A DNA stretch of 64,000 nt from Pseudomonadota bacterium (GCA_963205235.1 CAUJIP010000014.1:1-64000); one strand, 5' to 3'. Positions 42,787 to 50,780 are shown, counted from the first letter of the stretch. Numbers and translations: made by a program. The notes: a model not told the origin generated them from the letters alone.

Positions 42787-43017
42787 TCAGCAGTTGACCG
42801 CAGCGCTGCACTTGGTGGGCTCGGGATCACTGCCTCCGCAGAGTGCAGCGCAAAGTGCCACCGCAACAAGAATGACCGGAAGGACCCCCATGCTGGACGC
42901 GGGCTGGTCGGCGACCACTTCGACAGTGTCGTCGACGATGACGGGACCGCCAGCCATGGCCATGGGCGCAGACAGCGCCAGCGTTGCGGCAAGGATCGGT
43001 GCAAGAAGCTTTTTCAT
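42787..43017 (-). CDS. small secreted/membrane peptide, tandem family copy E (divergent)
   Basis: 76 residues from ATG 43017 (MKKLLAPILAATLALS), with GGGGG six bases upstream. The signal peptide ends at PMAMA. The core is the most diverged: GGPVIVDDTVEVVADQPASS then MGVLPVILVAVALCAALCGG. The tail is longer and unique, SDPEPTKCSAAVNC, adding two cysteines. It is the first gene of the array, with 180 nt of non-coding DNA upstream that should hold the promoter. Its divergence suggests it is the oldest copy or has a separate role. Confidence 0.8.
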   Translation of the reverse strand: MKKLLAPILAATLALSAPMAMAGGPVIVDDTVEVVADQPASSMGVLPVILVAVALCAALCGGSDPEPTKCSAAVNC

Positions 43018-43200
43018 TTTTTCCCCCATAGGACTGAGCCCGTCGCGGTCAGACCTGTGGATCCGTCTGAGGGGATCCCGACGTGACGCTCGAGCGGTGC
43101 GGAGGATGCTATTAACCTATGGGTGCAGCATCAATCCCAAGGGAAAAATGATCCGGGCAAGAGATATGAATGTGACTTCTGGGATACAGTTTCTTCCAAA

Positions 43201-43452
43201 TCAGCCGACCAGCGCCTTGATCGCCTGCCGGTTCGGGCAGAAGTCCGGCATCGTCACGGCTTGGCCCGCCGTTGCCAACCACATTTCGCATTCGCGGCCC
43301 CGGTCGCAGGCAGCACAGCGCGCCACCAACGTCTCAAGCTCGGTCCGCTGCAGCCAGCCTTCGACAACGGCTTGGGGCAGGTTCACCCCGCTGATCCGCG
43401 CCATTCCGCGCGTCAGCCACCAGGCCTTGGGAGCTTCGGGATAGCCAATCAT
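43201..43452 (-). CDS. DUF6455 family protein
   Basis: 83 residues from ATG 43452 (MIGYPEAPKAWWLTRGMARI). The conserved cysteines are in VARCAACDRGRECEMWL and MPDFCPNRQAIKAL, giving the C-x2-C-x5-C...C pattern seen in this small alphaproteobacterial family. It is soluble, with no signal peptide. The cysteine arrangement suggests metal binding; no function is known. It is monocistronic, about 180 nt upstream of the small-peptide array on the same strand. Confidence 0.75.
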   Translation of the reverse strand: MIGYPEAPKAWWLTRGMARISGVNLPQAVVEGWLQRTELETLVARCAACDRGRECEMWLATAGQAVTMPDFCPNRQAIKALVG

Positions 43453-43592
43453 GCAGGACCACCTTGGATGAGGGAACGGAGGCTCGATACTGCAAAGGGT
43501 GCCGTCAGAGCCGCGCACCCGCTTTGACGCAGATCAAGCAGCCAAGTGGTGCTGCCCCGGACCGGGCCGGAGCAGCGGAATTCGGCAAAGCC

Positions 43593-43967
43593 TCAGGCGC
43601 GGCGGATCACGTTCACCAGCCAGATCACCACACTCAGCAGCACAAGACCCTCGGCCAGCGGCAGGATCGGTGCTGGAATACCAGGCACTGCCTTGCCCGA
43701 CATCAGCAAGAACAGGCCAACCAGAAGAATAAAAGCCCCCACCTGATGCAGCCAGAAATGGGCCTTGGCCAGCGGGCCCTCGGCCATCTGCGGCATCACC
43801 CGATAGGCCAGCCCGAAGACGGTCATCAGCGTGAACCCCAAGAGGTTGATATGGGCGTGAACCGGCGCGAGCGTGTGATCTTCGCTTGCCCCCATGTACA
43901 TTCCGAAGCAGATGCCAACCAAAAGGTAGATGGCACCCATCACTAGAAAATTGCGTGAAATTGACAT
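43593..43967 (-). CDS. small four-helix membrane protein resembling a heme-copper oxidase subunit I fragment
   Basis: 124 residues, four predicted helices (about 6-27, 38-62, 70-90, 98-120). The segment PVHAHINLLGFTLMTVFGLA contains a His-x-His arrangement at a helix start, as in subunit-I-like and NnrS/cbb3-related small membrane proteins. With only four helices it cannot be a complete oxidase subunit. It may bind heme or a gas ligand; this is inference. Monocistronic. Confidence 0.7.
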   Translation of the reverse strand: MSISRNFLVMGAIYLLVGICFGMYMGASEDHTLAPVHAHINLLGFTLMTVFGLAYRVMPQMAEGPLAKAHFWLHQVGAFILLVGLFLLMSGKAVPGIPAPILPLAEGLVLLSVVIWLVNVIRRA

Positions 43968-44066
43968 TTCTTGTTCCTTCTCTCTCCCGGACTCTTCGAT
44001 CCGGCAAAGCGGAATCTAGCAGCCCCGGCGGCACGGGCCAAAGGAAATCATTCACAGATCACCTTT

Positions 44067-44441
44067 TCAGATTGCGTCGTTCCGGTGCGCCAGCGCCGCA
44101 CGAGTACAGGTGACGATATGGGCAAAGCGGTCGCCGCCCAGCCGGACCCCGCCATACCAGCGGGTGATCACCACGATATGATCCGAAAGCCCCTCGCGCC
44201 CCAGCATCTTCAGGATCACCGCACCGGCACCGGATTCGCCGTCATCGCCCTTCATCGGGCCGCCGTTGGCAAGGATGGCCGCCCAACTGTGATGCGTGGC
44301 CTTGTCGAACTTGCGGCGGCGGCGCAGCGTCCCGAGGAAGGTGTCGATATCCTGTGGCGAATGCACTTTGCCAATCGTCGCGGCATAGCGCGAGCCGCGA
44401 TCCCGCAGGACGTCTTCAAGAACGACCATGCCAAGCTCCAT
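44067..44441 (-). CDS. IMPACT/YigZ family protein (UPF0029)
   Basis: 124 residues from ATG 44441. RGSRYAATIGKVHSPQDIDT, THHSWAAILANG, DDGESGAGAVILKMLGREGL and VVITRWYGGVRLGGDRFAHI are the core IMPACT N-terminal-domain motifs. The C-terminal DUF1949 half of YigZ is absent, so this is the short form. The function in bacteria is unclear; eukaryotic IMPACT affects translation control. It lies 30 nt downstream of the M48 lipoprotein gene on the same strand. Confidence 0.88.
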   Translation of the reverse strand: MELGMVVLEDVLRDRGSRYAATIGKVHSPQDIDTFLGTLRRRRKFDKATHHSWAAILANGGPMKGDDGESGAGAVILKMLGREGLSDHIVVITRWYGGVRLGGDRFAHIVTCTRAALAHRNDAI

Positions 44442-44473
44442 CACCGGGATGATGCGGGGCCTTCAGCATTCCC

Positions 44474-45202
44474 TTAACCGCCCGTCAGTCGCTTGACTGT
44501 GGCCTTGACGATGGCCTTGCGCTTGGCGTTCGCCGGATGGGTGTTGAGAAACCCGTTGCCCGGTTCCGGCAGACGATCAAAAAAGCCCGAGCCAAGGATC
44601 GGGTCATACCCGGCCAAAAAGGCGATCTCGGCACCCAAAGCATCGGCCTCAAGCTCGTATCCCTGCGAATAGGTGCGGATCGCCGTAGCTGTTGCCCGGT
44701 CCTGCGCCGCCTTGACCTCTGCCTCGGACAATCCGTCGGCCTTGGCCTGAACGCCCGCCATAAGCGCGCCCGACAGAACCTCGTCGCGCTGCTTCGGGAT
44801 GTGGCCTGCGACGTGATGCGCAGCCTCGTGTCCCAGCACGAAGGCCAGTTCGTCGGCATTGTGCGCCTTGGCGATCAGGGCAAGCGTGAAGCCGATGATC
44901 GGCCGCCCGAAAGCATCGACAGTCTGGAAGGCGTTCGGCGGTTGGCCGGGGCGGTCGTCGATGACGATCCGAAAGTCGCATGTCCTTGCGGCGCCGCGCT
45001 TGCGGCACAGCTTTTCCGCTACCGGCTCTACCCGGGCCACGACCGAAAGGAAGGTGCGGGCGGCATCTTCCCCGGCCTTCACCGCAGCCGACGGGGCCCG
45101 CGCAACGCCCTCTGGGCCGCCCGGTTCGGTTGGGGGCAGGGATGTCGTCGGGATGCAGGCCGCAAGGCCAAGGCAAAACGGAAGCAGAAGGGCAAGGCGC
45201 AT
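44474..45202 (-). CDS. M48 family metalloprotease lipoprotein
   Basis: 242 residues. Lipoprotein signal peptide with lipobox LAAC (Cys16). Zinc-protease motif LGHEAAHHVAGH (HExxH at 125-129) and the third ligand region GYELEADALGAEIAFLAGYD (E-x3-D). The C-terminal NTHPANAKRKA is typical of periplasmic M48 proteases such as BepA/YfgC. It probably degrades or handles misassembled envelope proteins. It is followed by the IMPACT-family gene; upstream is a 130-nt divergent region. Confidence 0.9.
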   Translation of the reverse strand: MRLALLLPFCLGLAACIPTTSLPPTEPGGPEGVARAPSAAVKAGEDAARTFLSVVARVEPVAEKLCRKRGAARTCDFRIVIDDRPGQPPNAFQTVDAFGRPIIGFTLALIAKAHNADELAFVLGHEAAHHVAGHIPKQRDEVLSGALMAGVQAKADGLSEAEVKAAQDRATATAIRTYSQGYELEADALGAEIAFLAGYDPILGSGFFDRLPEPGNGFLNTHPANAKRKAIVKATVKRLTGG

Positions 45203-45335
45203 GCGGATTCTCTATGTGTCTGCCCACAACCTATCAAATCCCTGCGCTTGGGAAAGGCGGCTCGCGCAGATGTCATGCGCCTCGGCGATGTGGCGGGACG
45301 TTGCCTTGGCCACGGGTTCCGGGTAATCTTTCCCC

Positions 45336-45575
45336 ATGTTCACCATCGAGCACGAGTTCGACTCGACCGTCATCACCCTTGTAGACGAGGGAGAAGACCT
45401 GCCGCTGCTGGAAGACGTGATCATCAACGCCTTCGAGGACTGCGTGACACTGGATCAGGTCGATCCCAGAACGGACGAGGTCATGCGGATCACGCTGTCT
45501 ATGGGCCAGATCCGGGATCTTGCTGCAGCGCTGAACCTTCCGGAAGGCAGTTACCGGCTGGAACGGAAAGCCTAG
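45336..45575 (+). CDS. small acidic conserved hypothetical protein
   Basis: 79 residues (MFTIEHEFDSTVITLVDEGE..., many Asp/Glu), no signal peptide or membrane helix. Family not recognised. It has a beta-then-helix look, with VMRITLSMGQIRDLAAALNL near the end. It is divergent from the M48 gene and overlaps the yggU stop convergently by 4 nt. Codon use is like that of its neighbours, which supports it being a real gene. Confidence 0.6.
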   Translation: MFTIEHEFDSTVITLVDEGEDLPLLEDVIINAFEDCVTLDQVDPRTDEVMRITLSMGQIRDLAAALNLPEGSYRLERKA

Positions 45576-45820
45576 TCCAGCCGGAACAGCTTGTCCCGCG
45601 ACGTTGCCCCGCGCAGCAGCGTAAGCCGCGTCTTGGCGACGCCCAAAGCTTTGGCCAACGCAACGCGGGCGGCCTCGGTGGCCTTGCCGGCTTCGGGTGT
45701 TTCGGTCACGGCAACGCGGATCTGATCCTCGACCAACTCGACCCCAGCCCTTCGGGCATTCGGGGTCACACGGATAGCAAGGGTCGTACCGGGCAGGGCA
45801 AGATGCGAAAGGTCGGTCAT
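45572..45820 (-). CDS. DUF167/YggU family protein
   Basis: 82 residues from ATG 45820 (MTDLSHLALPGTTLAIRVTP). Conserved NARRAGVELVEDQIRVAVTE, PEAGKATEAARVALAKALGV and LLRGATSRDKLFRL match the family (T-P-x-[AS] and the G-x-x-S-R-x-K signature). Function unknown. Convergent with the gene at 45336; a double-hairpin repeat lies upstream. Confidence 0.88.
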   Translation of the reverse strand: MTDLSHLALPGTTLAIRVTPNARRAGVELVEDQIRVAVTETPEAGKATEAARVALAKALGVAKTRLTLLRGATSRDKLFRLD

Positions 45821-45860
45821 GAACGGGATTGACCAACGCAGGGGCATCCAGCGCAAGTGC

Positions 45861-45911
45861 CAAATTTCTTTAGGAAGAAATTTGACAAATTCCGTGCTTA
45901 AGGAATTTGGC
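45861..45911. repeat. bipartite double-hairpin palindrome (copy 3 of 4)
   Basis: Hairpin one CAAATTTCTT-TAGG-AAGAAATTTG (45861-45884), linker AC, hairpin two CAAATTCC / GGAATTTG (45886-45909), then GC. It is located between the divergent starts of yggU and the HDAC-like gene, so it cannot be just a terminator. Confidence 0.75.
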
Positions 45912-45988
45912 TTCTGCTGCGAACGGCAAACATCTGGTCATTCGGCGGACCGGTGCCTAGTCTGGCCCGAACACCTTGGGGGGACCGC

Positions 45989-47092
45989 ATGACCACCGCC
46001 TTCTTTTCCGACGAGCGTTGTTTCTGGCATGCAGGGGGCAACTATGCCTTTACCCTGCCCGTGGGCGATCTGGTTCAGCCCATCCCCGGAGGCCTGCCGG
46101 AAAATCCGGAAACCAAGCGGCGTCTACGCAATCTGATCGAGGTTACAGGACTTTTGCGGCATCTGTCGCTGCAAGGAGCCGAACCTGCCAGCACGGCAGA
46201 GCTGCTTCGCGTGCATCCCGAAAGCTATTTGCAGGCCTTCAAGGCCCTGTCAGACGCGGGCGGCGGGGAACTTGGCTTGCGCACGCCCTTCGGCAAGGGC
46301 GGATATGAGATTGCTGCTCTGTCGGCCGGGCTTGCCACGGCCGCCCTGCGCGCGGTTCTGAGCGGCGAGGTGCGGAACGCCTATGCCTTGTCGCGCCCGC
46401 CGGGGCATCATTGCACGGCAGATTTCCCGAACGGGTTCTGCCTTCTGAACAACATCGCGGTCGCGATCCGGGCGGCGCAGGCCGAGGGGCGGGCGCAGCG
46501 GGTGGCTGTGGTCGACTGGGACGTCCACCACGGCAATGGCTCCGAGGCGATCTTCTGGGAAGATCCGGATGTGCTGACGATCAGCCTGCATCAGGACCGG
46601 AACTATCCCTTGGACACCGGCGGCATCGAGGCGCGGGGCGGTGGGGCAGGGGAAGGCTTCAACCTCAACCTGCCGCTTCCGCCGGGCGCGGGCCACAGGT
46701 CTTATCTGCACGCGATGGACCGGGTGGTTCTGCCCGCGCTTGAGCGTTTCCGGCCTGACGCGATTGTCGTGGCCTGCGGCTATGATGCGGCAGCCGTCGA
46801 TCCCTTGGGGCGGATGCTGTGCACTGCCGCCACGTTCCGGCAGATGACGCAAAGGATCATGGCCGCTGCCGACCGGCTGTGCAACGGGCGGCTCGTCCTG
46901 GTGCATGAGGGCGGGTATTCCGAAGTCTACGTCCCCTTCTGCGGCCACGCGGTTCTGGAAGAGCTGTCCGGTGCCCCGGTCACCGCCCCCGACCCGTTGG
47001 CCGCCACTTTGGACAAACGCCAGCCCGATGCCCGCCATTACGCATTCGTCGCGGGCTGGATCGAGGAGGCGGCGACGGCACTGGGGCTTTGA
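45989..47092 (+). CDS. class II histone deacetylase-like amidohydrolase
   Basis: 367 residues from ATG 45989, with GGGGGG upstream. Active-site pieces are SRPPGHHCT (His140-His141), FCLLNNIAVA, the zinc-binding VVDWDVHHGNGSEAIFW (Asp178, His180) and ACGYDAAAVDPLGRM (third zinc ligand Asp), with LVHEGGYS near the end. Bacterial members deacetylate acetylpolyamines or other small amides rather than histones. With the polyamine- and amine-linked genes elsewhere in the window a polyamine substrate is possible. Single gene. Confidence 0.9.
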   Translation: MTTAFFSDERCFWHAGGNYAFTLPVGDLVQPIPGGLPENPETKRRLRNLIEVTGLLRHLSLQGAEPASTAELLRVHPESYLQAFKALSDAGGGELGLRTPFGKGGYEIAALSAGLATAALRAVLSGEVRNAYALSRPPGHHCTADFPNGFCLLNNIAVAIRAAQAEGRAQRVAVVDWDVHHGNGSEAIFWEDPDVLTISLHQDRNYPLDTGGIEARGGGAGEGFNLNLPLPPGAGHRSYLHAMDRVVLPALERFRPDAIVVACGYDAAAVDPLGRMLCTAATFRQMTQRIMAAADRLCNGRLVLVHEGGYSEVYVPFCGHAVLEELSGAPVTAPDPLAATLDKRQPDARHYAFVAGWIEEAATALGL

Positions 47093-47194
47093 ACCTGTCC
47101 CAAGCGTCAAGTCCGGCCTGCGGGGCCGGTCGTCGCGCACTGGCGGCGGTCGGCTGAAAGCCGTAAAGTCAGGCGGCACAAAGACAGGATCGTC

Positions 47195-47773
47195 ATGCCC
47201 CTTCGCAATCAAGCCGCCTTGGACTTTCTGAAATCCCGCCGGTCGCGTCCGGCAAAGCTGTTTTCGCTTCCGGTTCCCGACCACGACGCCCTTGCCGAAA
47301 TCCTGACGGCGGCGCTGCGGGTTCCCGACCATGGCAAGCTGGAACCCTGGCGGCTGATCGTCGTGCAGGGGGCGGCCTTTGCCCGGCTGGCCGATCTGGC
47401 CGAAACGCGAGCGGTGGAGTTGCAAGGCGATTCCGAGATGATCGCCAAGGGGCGCGGGCAATATGATCTGGGCAAGTTGGCCGTGGTCGTCATCGCCTCG
47501 CCCAAACCCGCGCCAAAGATCCCGGCGGTCGAGCAACTGATGTCGGCGGCGGCGCTGTGCTTTGGCATCGTGAATGTGGCCGAAGCGGCGGGTTGGGGGG
47601 CCTCGTGGCTGACCGGCTGGCCAGCCCATGACGCGACCTTTGCCGCCCGCGCCTTCGGCTGCAGCCAAGGCGAGACGGTTGCCGGGATCGTCCATATCGG
47701 CACGCCGCCCGCAGACGCGCCGGACCGGCCACGGCCCGACCTTGATCGCCTTGTCACCTGGGCGGAAGCGTGA
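47195..47773 (+). CDS. nitroreductase family flavoprotein
   Basis: 192 residues. FLKSRRSRPAKLFSLPVPDH (the R-R-S-x-R start shared by YdjA-type nitroreductases), ALRVPDHGKLEPWRLIVVQG, QLMSAAALCFGIVNVAEAAG and GCSQGETVAGIVHIGTPPAD fit a short FMN-dependent family member similar to YdjA. It likely reduces nitro or quinone compounds with NAD(P)H. The next gene starts inside its end (GTGA overlap at 47770). Confidence 0.88.
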   Translation: MPLRNQAALDFLKSRRSRPAKLFSLPVPDHDALAEILTAALRVPDHGKLEPWRLIVVQGAAFARLADLAETRAVELQGDSEMIAKGRGQYDLGKLAVVVIASPKPAPKIPAVEQLMSAAALCFGIVNVAEAAGWGASWLTGWPAHDATFAARAFGCSQGETVAGIVHIGTPPADAPDRPRPDLDRLVTWAEA

Positions 47774-48465
47774 TCTTCACCGCCTTCTTCCGCGCTTTGG
47801 GCCAGCTTGGCGACCGCCGTTTCCGTCGGGTGGTGCTGCTTGGCGCGGGCCTGGCGCTGGCGCTGCTTTTCGGGGTCTACGCGCTTTTCCTGCAGGCGAT
47901 CTGGTGGTTCACGCCTGATGCGATCGATCTGCCGCTGATCGGACCGGTGGAAGGGGTACAAACGCTGCTGGGCTGGGCCTCGCTGCTATTCATGATCGGG
48001 CTTTCGGTGTTCCTGATGGTTCCCGTCGCCTCGGCCTTCACCGGGTTCTTCCTTGAAGACGTGGCCGATGCGGTCGAGGACCGGCACTACCCCGGACTGG
48101 CACCCGTCGCGCCCCCGCCCTGGCCGGAAACGCTGCGGCAGACCGTCAACTTTCTTGGCCTCGTCATCGCGGTGAATGTGTTGGCGCTTCTTCTTTACCC
48201 GTTTGCGGGCCCGGCGATTCCGCTGGTCTTCTGGGTGGTGAACGGCTTTCTGCTTGGGCGGGAATATTTCACCCTTGTCGCCATGCGCCGCCTGCCGAAG
48301 GCCGAGGCGTTGGCCATGCGGCGGCGAAATCCCGGAACGCTTCTGGTCGCAGGCACGCTGATGGCGGCACCGCTCTCGATCCCGGTTCTAAGCCTTGTTG
48401 TCCCGGTGCTGGGCGTGGCGACCTTCACCCACCTTTTCCACCAGTTGGCCGCTGCCGGGCGATAG
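47770..48465 (+). CDS. EI24 domain (CysZ-like) membrane protein
   Basis: 231 residues from GTG 47770. Four or five hydrophobic segments with the EI24/CysZ signature ASAFTGFFLEDVADAVEDRH and FWVVNGFLLGREYFTLVAMR. CysZ is a sulfate permease in E. coli; whether this member moves sulfate is unknown. It overlaps the nitroreductase gene by 4 nt and converges with DUF1467, a double-hairpin repeat lying between them. Confidence 0.85.
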   Translation: MIFTAFFRALGQLGDRRFRRVVLLGAGLALALLFGVYALFLQAIWWFTPDAIDLPLIGPVEGVQTLLGWASLLFMIGLSVFLMVPVASAFTGFFLEDVADAVEDRHYPGLAPVAPPPWPETLRQTVNFLGLVIAVNVLALLLYPFAGPAIPLVFWVVNGFLLGREYFTLVAMRRLPKAEALAMRRRNPGTLLVAGTLMAAPLSIPVLSLVVPVLGVATFTHLFHQLAAAGR

Positions 48466-48473
48466 GCCGGGGA

Positions 48474-48522
48474 AAATTTCTTAAGGAAGAAATTTGACAA
48501 AATCCTTCCTTAAGGATCTTGG
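48474..48522. repeat. bipartite double-hairpin palindrome (copy 4 of 4)
   Basis: Hairpin one AAATTTCTT-AAGG-AAGAAATTT (48474-48495), linker GAC, hairpin two, less perfect, AATCCTT ... AAGGAT (48501-48518), then CTTGG. It lies between the convergent EI24 and DUF1467 genes. Confidence 0.7.
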
Positions 48523-48535
48523 TCCCACCCCTTGA

Positions 48536-48805
48536 TCAGGGCTTCATGCGACCGAACCAGTCAAGGTCTTCGATGGTGATCCAGCCCGACAGGATCACCC
48601 CGGCGATCAGGGCCCAGATCGGGGTCGCGATCAGCGTCGTGATCCAGGCCTTGCGCCGCATCACGTCGCCTGCCGGGGCACCGGGTGGGGTGCCCGGTGT
48701 GATGTGGTTGGCTTCGTCCTGCGACTGGGTGCGGACCGGCAGGACGCAAAACAGCGTCATGAACCACGAGATCGCGTAAAGCACGATGGCGCCAGTAATG
48801 CTCAT
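48536..48805 (-). CDS. DUF1467 family membrane protein
   Basis: 89 residues with two transmembrane helices (about 5-24 and 55-76). Conserved YAISWFMTLFCVLPVRTQSQ and KAWITTLIATPIWALIAGVI. Its ATG overlaps the stop of the epimerase gene (ATGA). The pairing of DUF1467 with methylmalonyl-CoA epimerase is common in Alphaproteobacteria. Function unknown. Confidence 0.88.
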   Translation of the reverse strand: MSITGAIVLYAISWFMTLFCVLPVRTQSQDEANHITPGTPPGAPAGDVMRRKAWITTLIATPIWALIAGVILSGWITIEDLDWFGRMKP

Positions 48806-49206
48806 GCCTGTTCAAGCTCCACCAGACAGCCGTTGAAATCCTTGGGATGCAGGAACAGCACCGGCTTGCCATGCGCGCCGATCTTCGGCTCGCCCGACCC
48901 CAGAACCCGCGCGCCCGAGGCTTTCAGATGGTCACGCGCGGCCAGTATGTCATCAACCTCATAGCAGATGTGGTGGATGCCGCCCGCGGGGTTCTTTTCC
49001 AGAAAGCCAAGGATCGGAGAGGCGTCGCCAAGCGGATGCAGAAGCTCGATCTTGGTGTTCGGCAATTCGATGAAGACCACGGTCACCCCATGGTCGGGTT
49101 CGGGTTGGGCCGGGCCGACCTTGGCGCCCAAGGTGTTTCGGTACTGGTCCGCCGCAGCCTGCAAGTCCGGCACGGCGATGGCGACATGGTTCAAACGGCC
49201 AATCAT
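48802..49206 (-). CDS. mce: methylmalonyl-CoA epimerase
   Basis: 134 residues. Vicinal-oxygen-chelate fold: RLNHVAIAVPDLQAAADQYR (first His ligand), HGVTVVFIELPNTKIELLHP, GGIHHICYEVDDILAARDHL and the final FLHPKDFNGCLVELEQ with a Glu ligand. It interconverts the R and S forms of methylmalonyl-CoA in propionyl-CoA use. It overlaps DUF1467. Upstream lies a 135-nt region divergent from the response-regulator gene. Confidence 0.93.
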   Translation of the reverse strand: MIGRLNHVAIAVPDLQAAADQYRNTLGAKVGPAQPEPDHGVTVVFIELPNTKIELLHPLGDASPILGFLEKNPAGGIHHICYEVDDILAARDHLKASGARVLGSGEPKIGAHGKPVLFLHPKDFNGCLVELEQA

Positions 49207-49341
49207 GGGATCCTCGCAACAGGGATAGGGGGCTTATGCGGGCAGGGGCGGGACTGTGCAAGCCGCCAGCACGTCGCAGGCGCGTTAACCCGGAGTTTAC
49301 GGCTGGACGGGACACTGAACCATAGTCAACGAGGTCTGCCG

Positions 49342-50022
49342 ATGCCATTTTCGCCCGATCCGCACATGCCACTTTCCGTTGCCCCGACTGCTTCCCGTTT
49401 GCCGCTGCAGGGCCTGACGGTGCTGATCGTCGATGACAGCCGGTTCGCCTGCGATGCCTTGCGGCTGATCCTGCAACGGGCCGGGGCGCGGCTGCGGCGG
49501 GCGGAAAGTCTTGAAATCGCGCGGCTGCATCTGGGGTTTTACCGCCCCGACCTTGCGATTGTCGATCTTGGCCTGCCCGATGGCCGGGGTGAGGATCTGA
49601 TTGCCGAACTCGCCGCGCAGGGTCTGCCGGTGCTGGGTCTGTCGGGCGACCCCGAAGGCAGGGATCGTGCGCTTGACTCGGGGGCGACCGCCTTTCTGGA
49701 AAAGCCCGTCGCCTCGGTCGCGGGGTTGATCCGGCTGATTCGCCAACTGGTCACCGGTGCTGGCGCACTGGCCAAAGAGGATGACATGCCCGCCCCGCAC
49801 GGTGACCCCCTGGCGCTGCGCGACGACCTTGTACTTGCCGCCGATCTGGTCACGACCCAGGGCGATCCGGCCTATGCGCTTGGCTTCCTGCAAAGTCTTG
49901 CAAGGGCGTCTTGTGATCCCGCGCTGGAAGAAGCCACCCGTAAGGCCAGCACGGCTTTTGACCGGGCAAGGCTTGCCCGGATGATCGAAGACCGCCTTTC
50001 AGCACTGCAACCAATCGACTGA
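49342..50022 (+). CDS. response regulator with a unique C-terminal region
   Basis: 226 residues from ATG 49342. Receiver domain at about 24-140: TVLIVDDSRFACDALRLIL (Asp31-Asp32), phosphoacceptor Asp75 in LAIVDLGLPDG, LGLSGDPEG, and Lys121 in ATAFLEKPVA. About 85 further residues (DDLVLAADLV, AYALGFLQSLARAS) form no known DNA-binding or enzymatic domain. It may be a protein-interaction output. No histidine kinase is encoded beside it. Single gene, convergent with the GNAT gene. Confidence 0.85.
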   Translation: MPFSPDPHMPLSVAPTASRLPLQGLTVLIVDDSRFACDALRLILQRAGARLRRAESLEIARLHLGFYRPDLAIVDLGLPDGRGEDLIAELAAQGLPVLGLSGDPEGRDRALDSGATAFLEKPVASVAGLIRLIRQLVTGAGALAKEDDMPAPHGDPLALRDDLVLAADLVTTQGDPAYALGFLQSLARASCDPALEEATRKASTAFDRARLARMIEDRLSALQPID

Positions 50023-50060
50023 GGGGTGCACCGCAGGCAAAAGTCACCCTCTGCGGCGGT

Positions 50061-50780
50061 TCAGCCCTCGCTCAGGGCCGGGTCGCTTGCCGTGCGGACC
50101 AGCCGTGTCAGGTCGGACAGCCGTTCCCGCTGTTGCCCCTTGGCGTCGAAATTCGTCGGGCTCAACCAGATCCGATAGGCTTCGGACAATGAGGGCCAGT
50201 CGCTGTCGATCACCGAAAACCATGCCGTATCCCGGTTCCGGCCCTTGATCACCATATGGTTGCGGAACACGCCTTCAAAACTGAACCCCAACCGCTGCGC
50301 CGCCCGGCGCGAGGGCAGGTTCAGCGCGTTGCACTTCCATTCATAGCGCCGATACCCCGCGCGAAAGGCCCAGTCCATCATCAGAAACATCGCTTCGGTC
50401 GCCGCCGCACCGCGCTGCATCGACGGGGAAATGCAGATATGGCCAACCTCGATCGACCCTGCCTCGGGCGTGATCCGCAGATAGCTTGCGATCCCGCCCG
50501 GCTTGTCCGTCGCCGCGTCGCGCAGCACGAAGAACCGGGGATCTTCGCCCGCCTCACGCTCACGCGCCCAGCGGTGATAGGCCGAGCCCGAGGTGAAGGG
50601 GCCATAGGGCATGTAATCCCAAAGCGCGTCATGACCCTGAAAAGCCGCATGCAATTCAAAGGCATGGGCATCGGCGTTCAACGGTTCCAGCCGCACCAGC
50701 CGCCCCGCCATCATCGCATGGTCCGGCCTTGGCGGCACCTGCCAGCCCTTGACCTCGGTCCCAAGACGCGCGTCGTTCAT
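50061..50780 (-). CDS. GNAT family N-acetyltransferase (RimJ/RimL-like)
   Basis: 239 residues from ATG 50780 (MNDARLGTEVKGWQ); GGGGTGG precedes it, and a longer in-frame start is not needed. GHICISPSMQRGAAATEAMF holds the acetyl-CoA loop (Q-R-G-x-A) and YRRYEWKCNALNLPSRRAAQ, then LGFSFEGVFRNHMVIKGRNR is the Acetyltransf_3 C-terminal half. It acetylates an amine or a protein N-terminus; the substrate is unknown. Single gene, 66 nt from the DUF1501 gene. Confidence 0.9.
   Translation of the reverse strand: MNDARLGTEVKGWQVPPRPDHAMMAGRLVRLEPLNADAHAFELHAAFQGHDALWDYMPYGPFTSGSAYHRWAREREAGEDPRFFVLRDAATDKPGGIASYLRITPEAGSIEVGHICISPSMQRGAAATEAMFLMMDWAFRAGYRRYEWKCNALNLPSRRAAQRLGFSFEGVFRNHMVIKGRNRDTAWFSVIDSDWPSLSEAYRIWLSPTNFDAKGQQRERLSDLTRLVRTASDPALSEG

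Noticed and set aside
41322-43017. Possible CRISPR-like or satellite repeat, because blocks of about 110-130 bp recur five times
   Set aside because: The spacing is irregular, each block is within an open reading frame with its own ribosome site, and differences fall mostly at third codon positions. It is a gene family.
41322-43017. A bacteriocin with immunity and transporter genes around the peptide array
   Set aside because: The peptides have ordinary Sec signal peptides rather than double-glycine leaders, and the neighbours (FAD oxidoreductase, DUF6455) are not transport or immunity genes.
45336-45575. The 79-aa acidic ORF as spurious
   Set aside because: Kept as a low-confidence gene because codon use matches its neighbours and it tightly abuts yggU, although no family is recognised.
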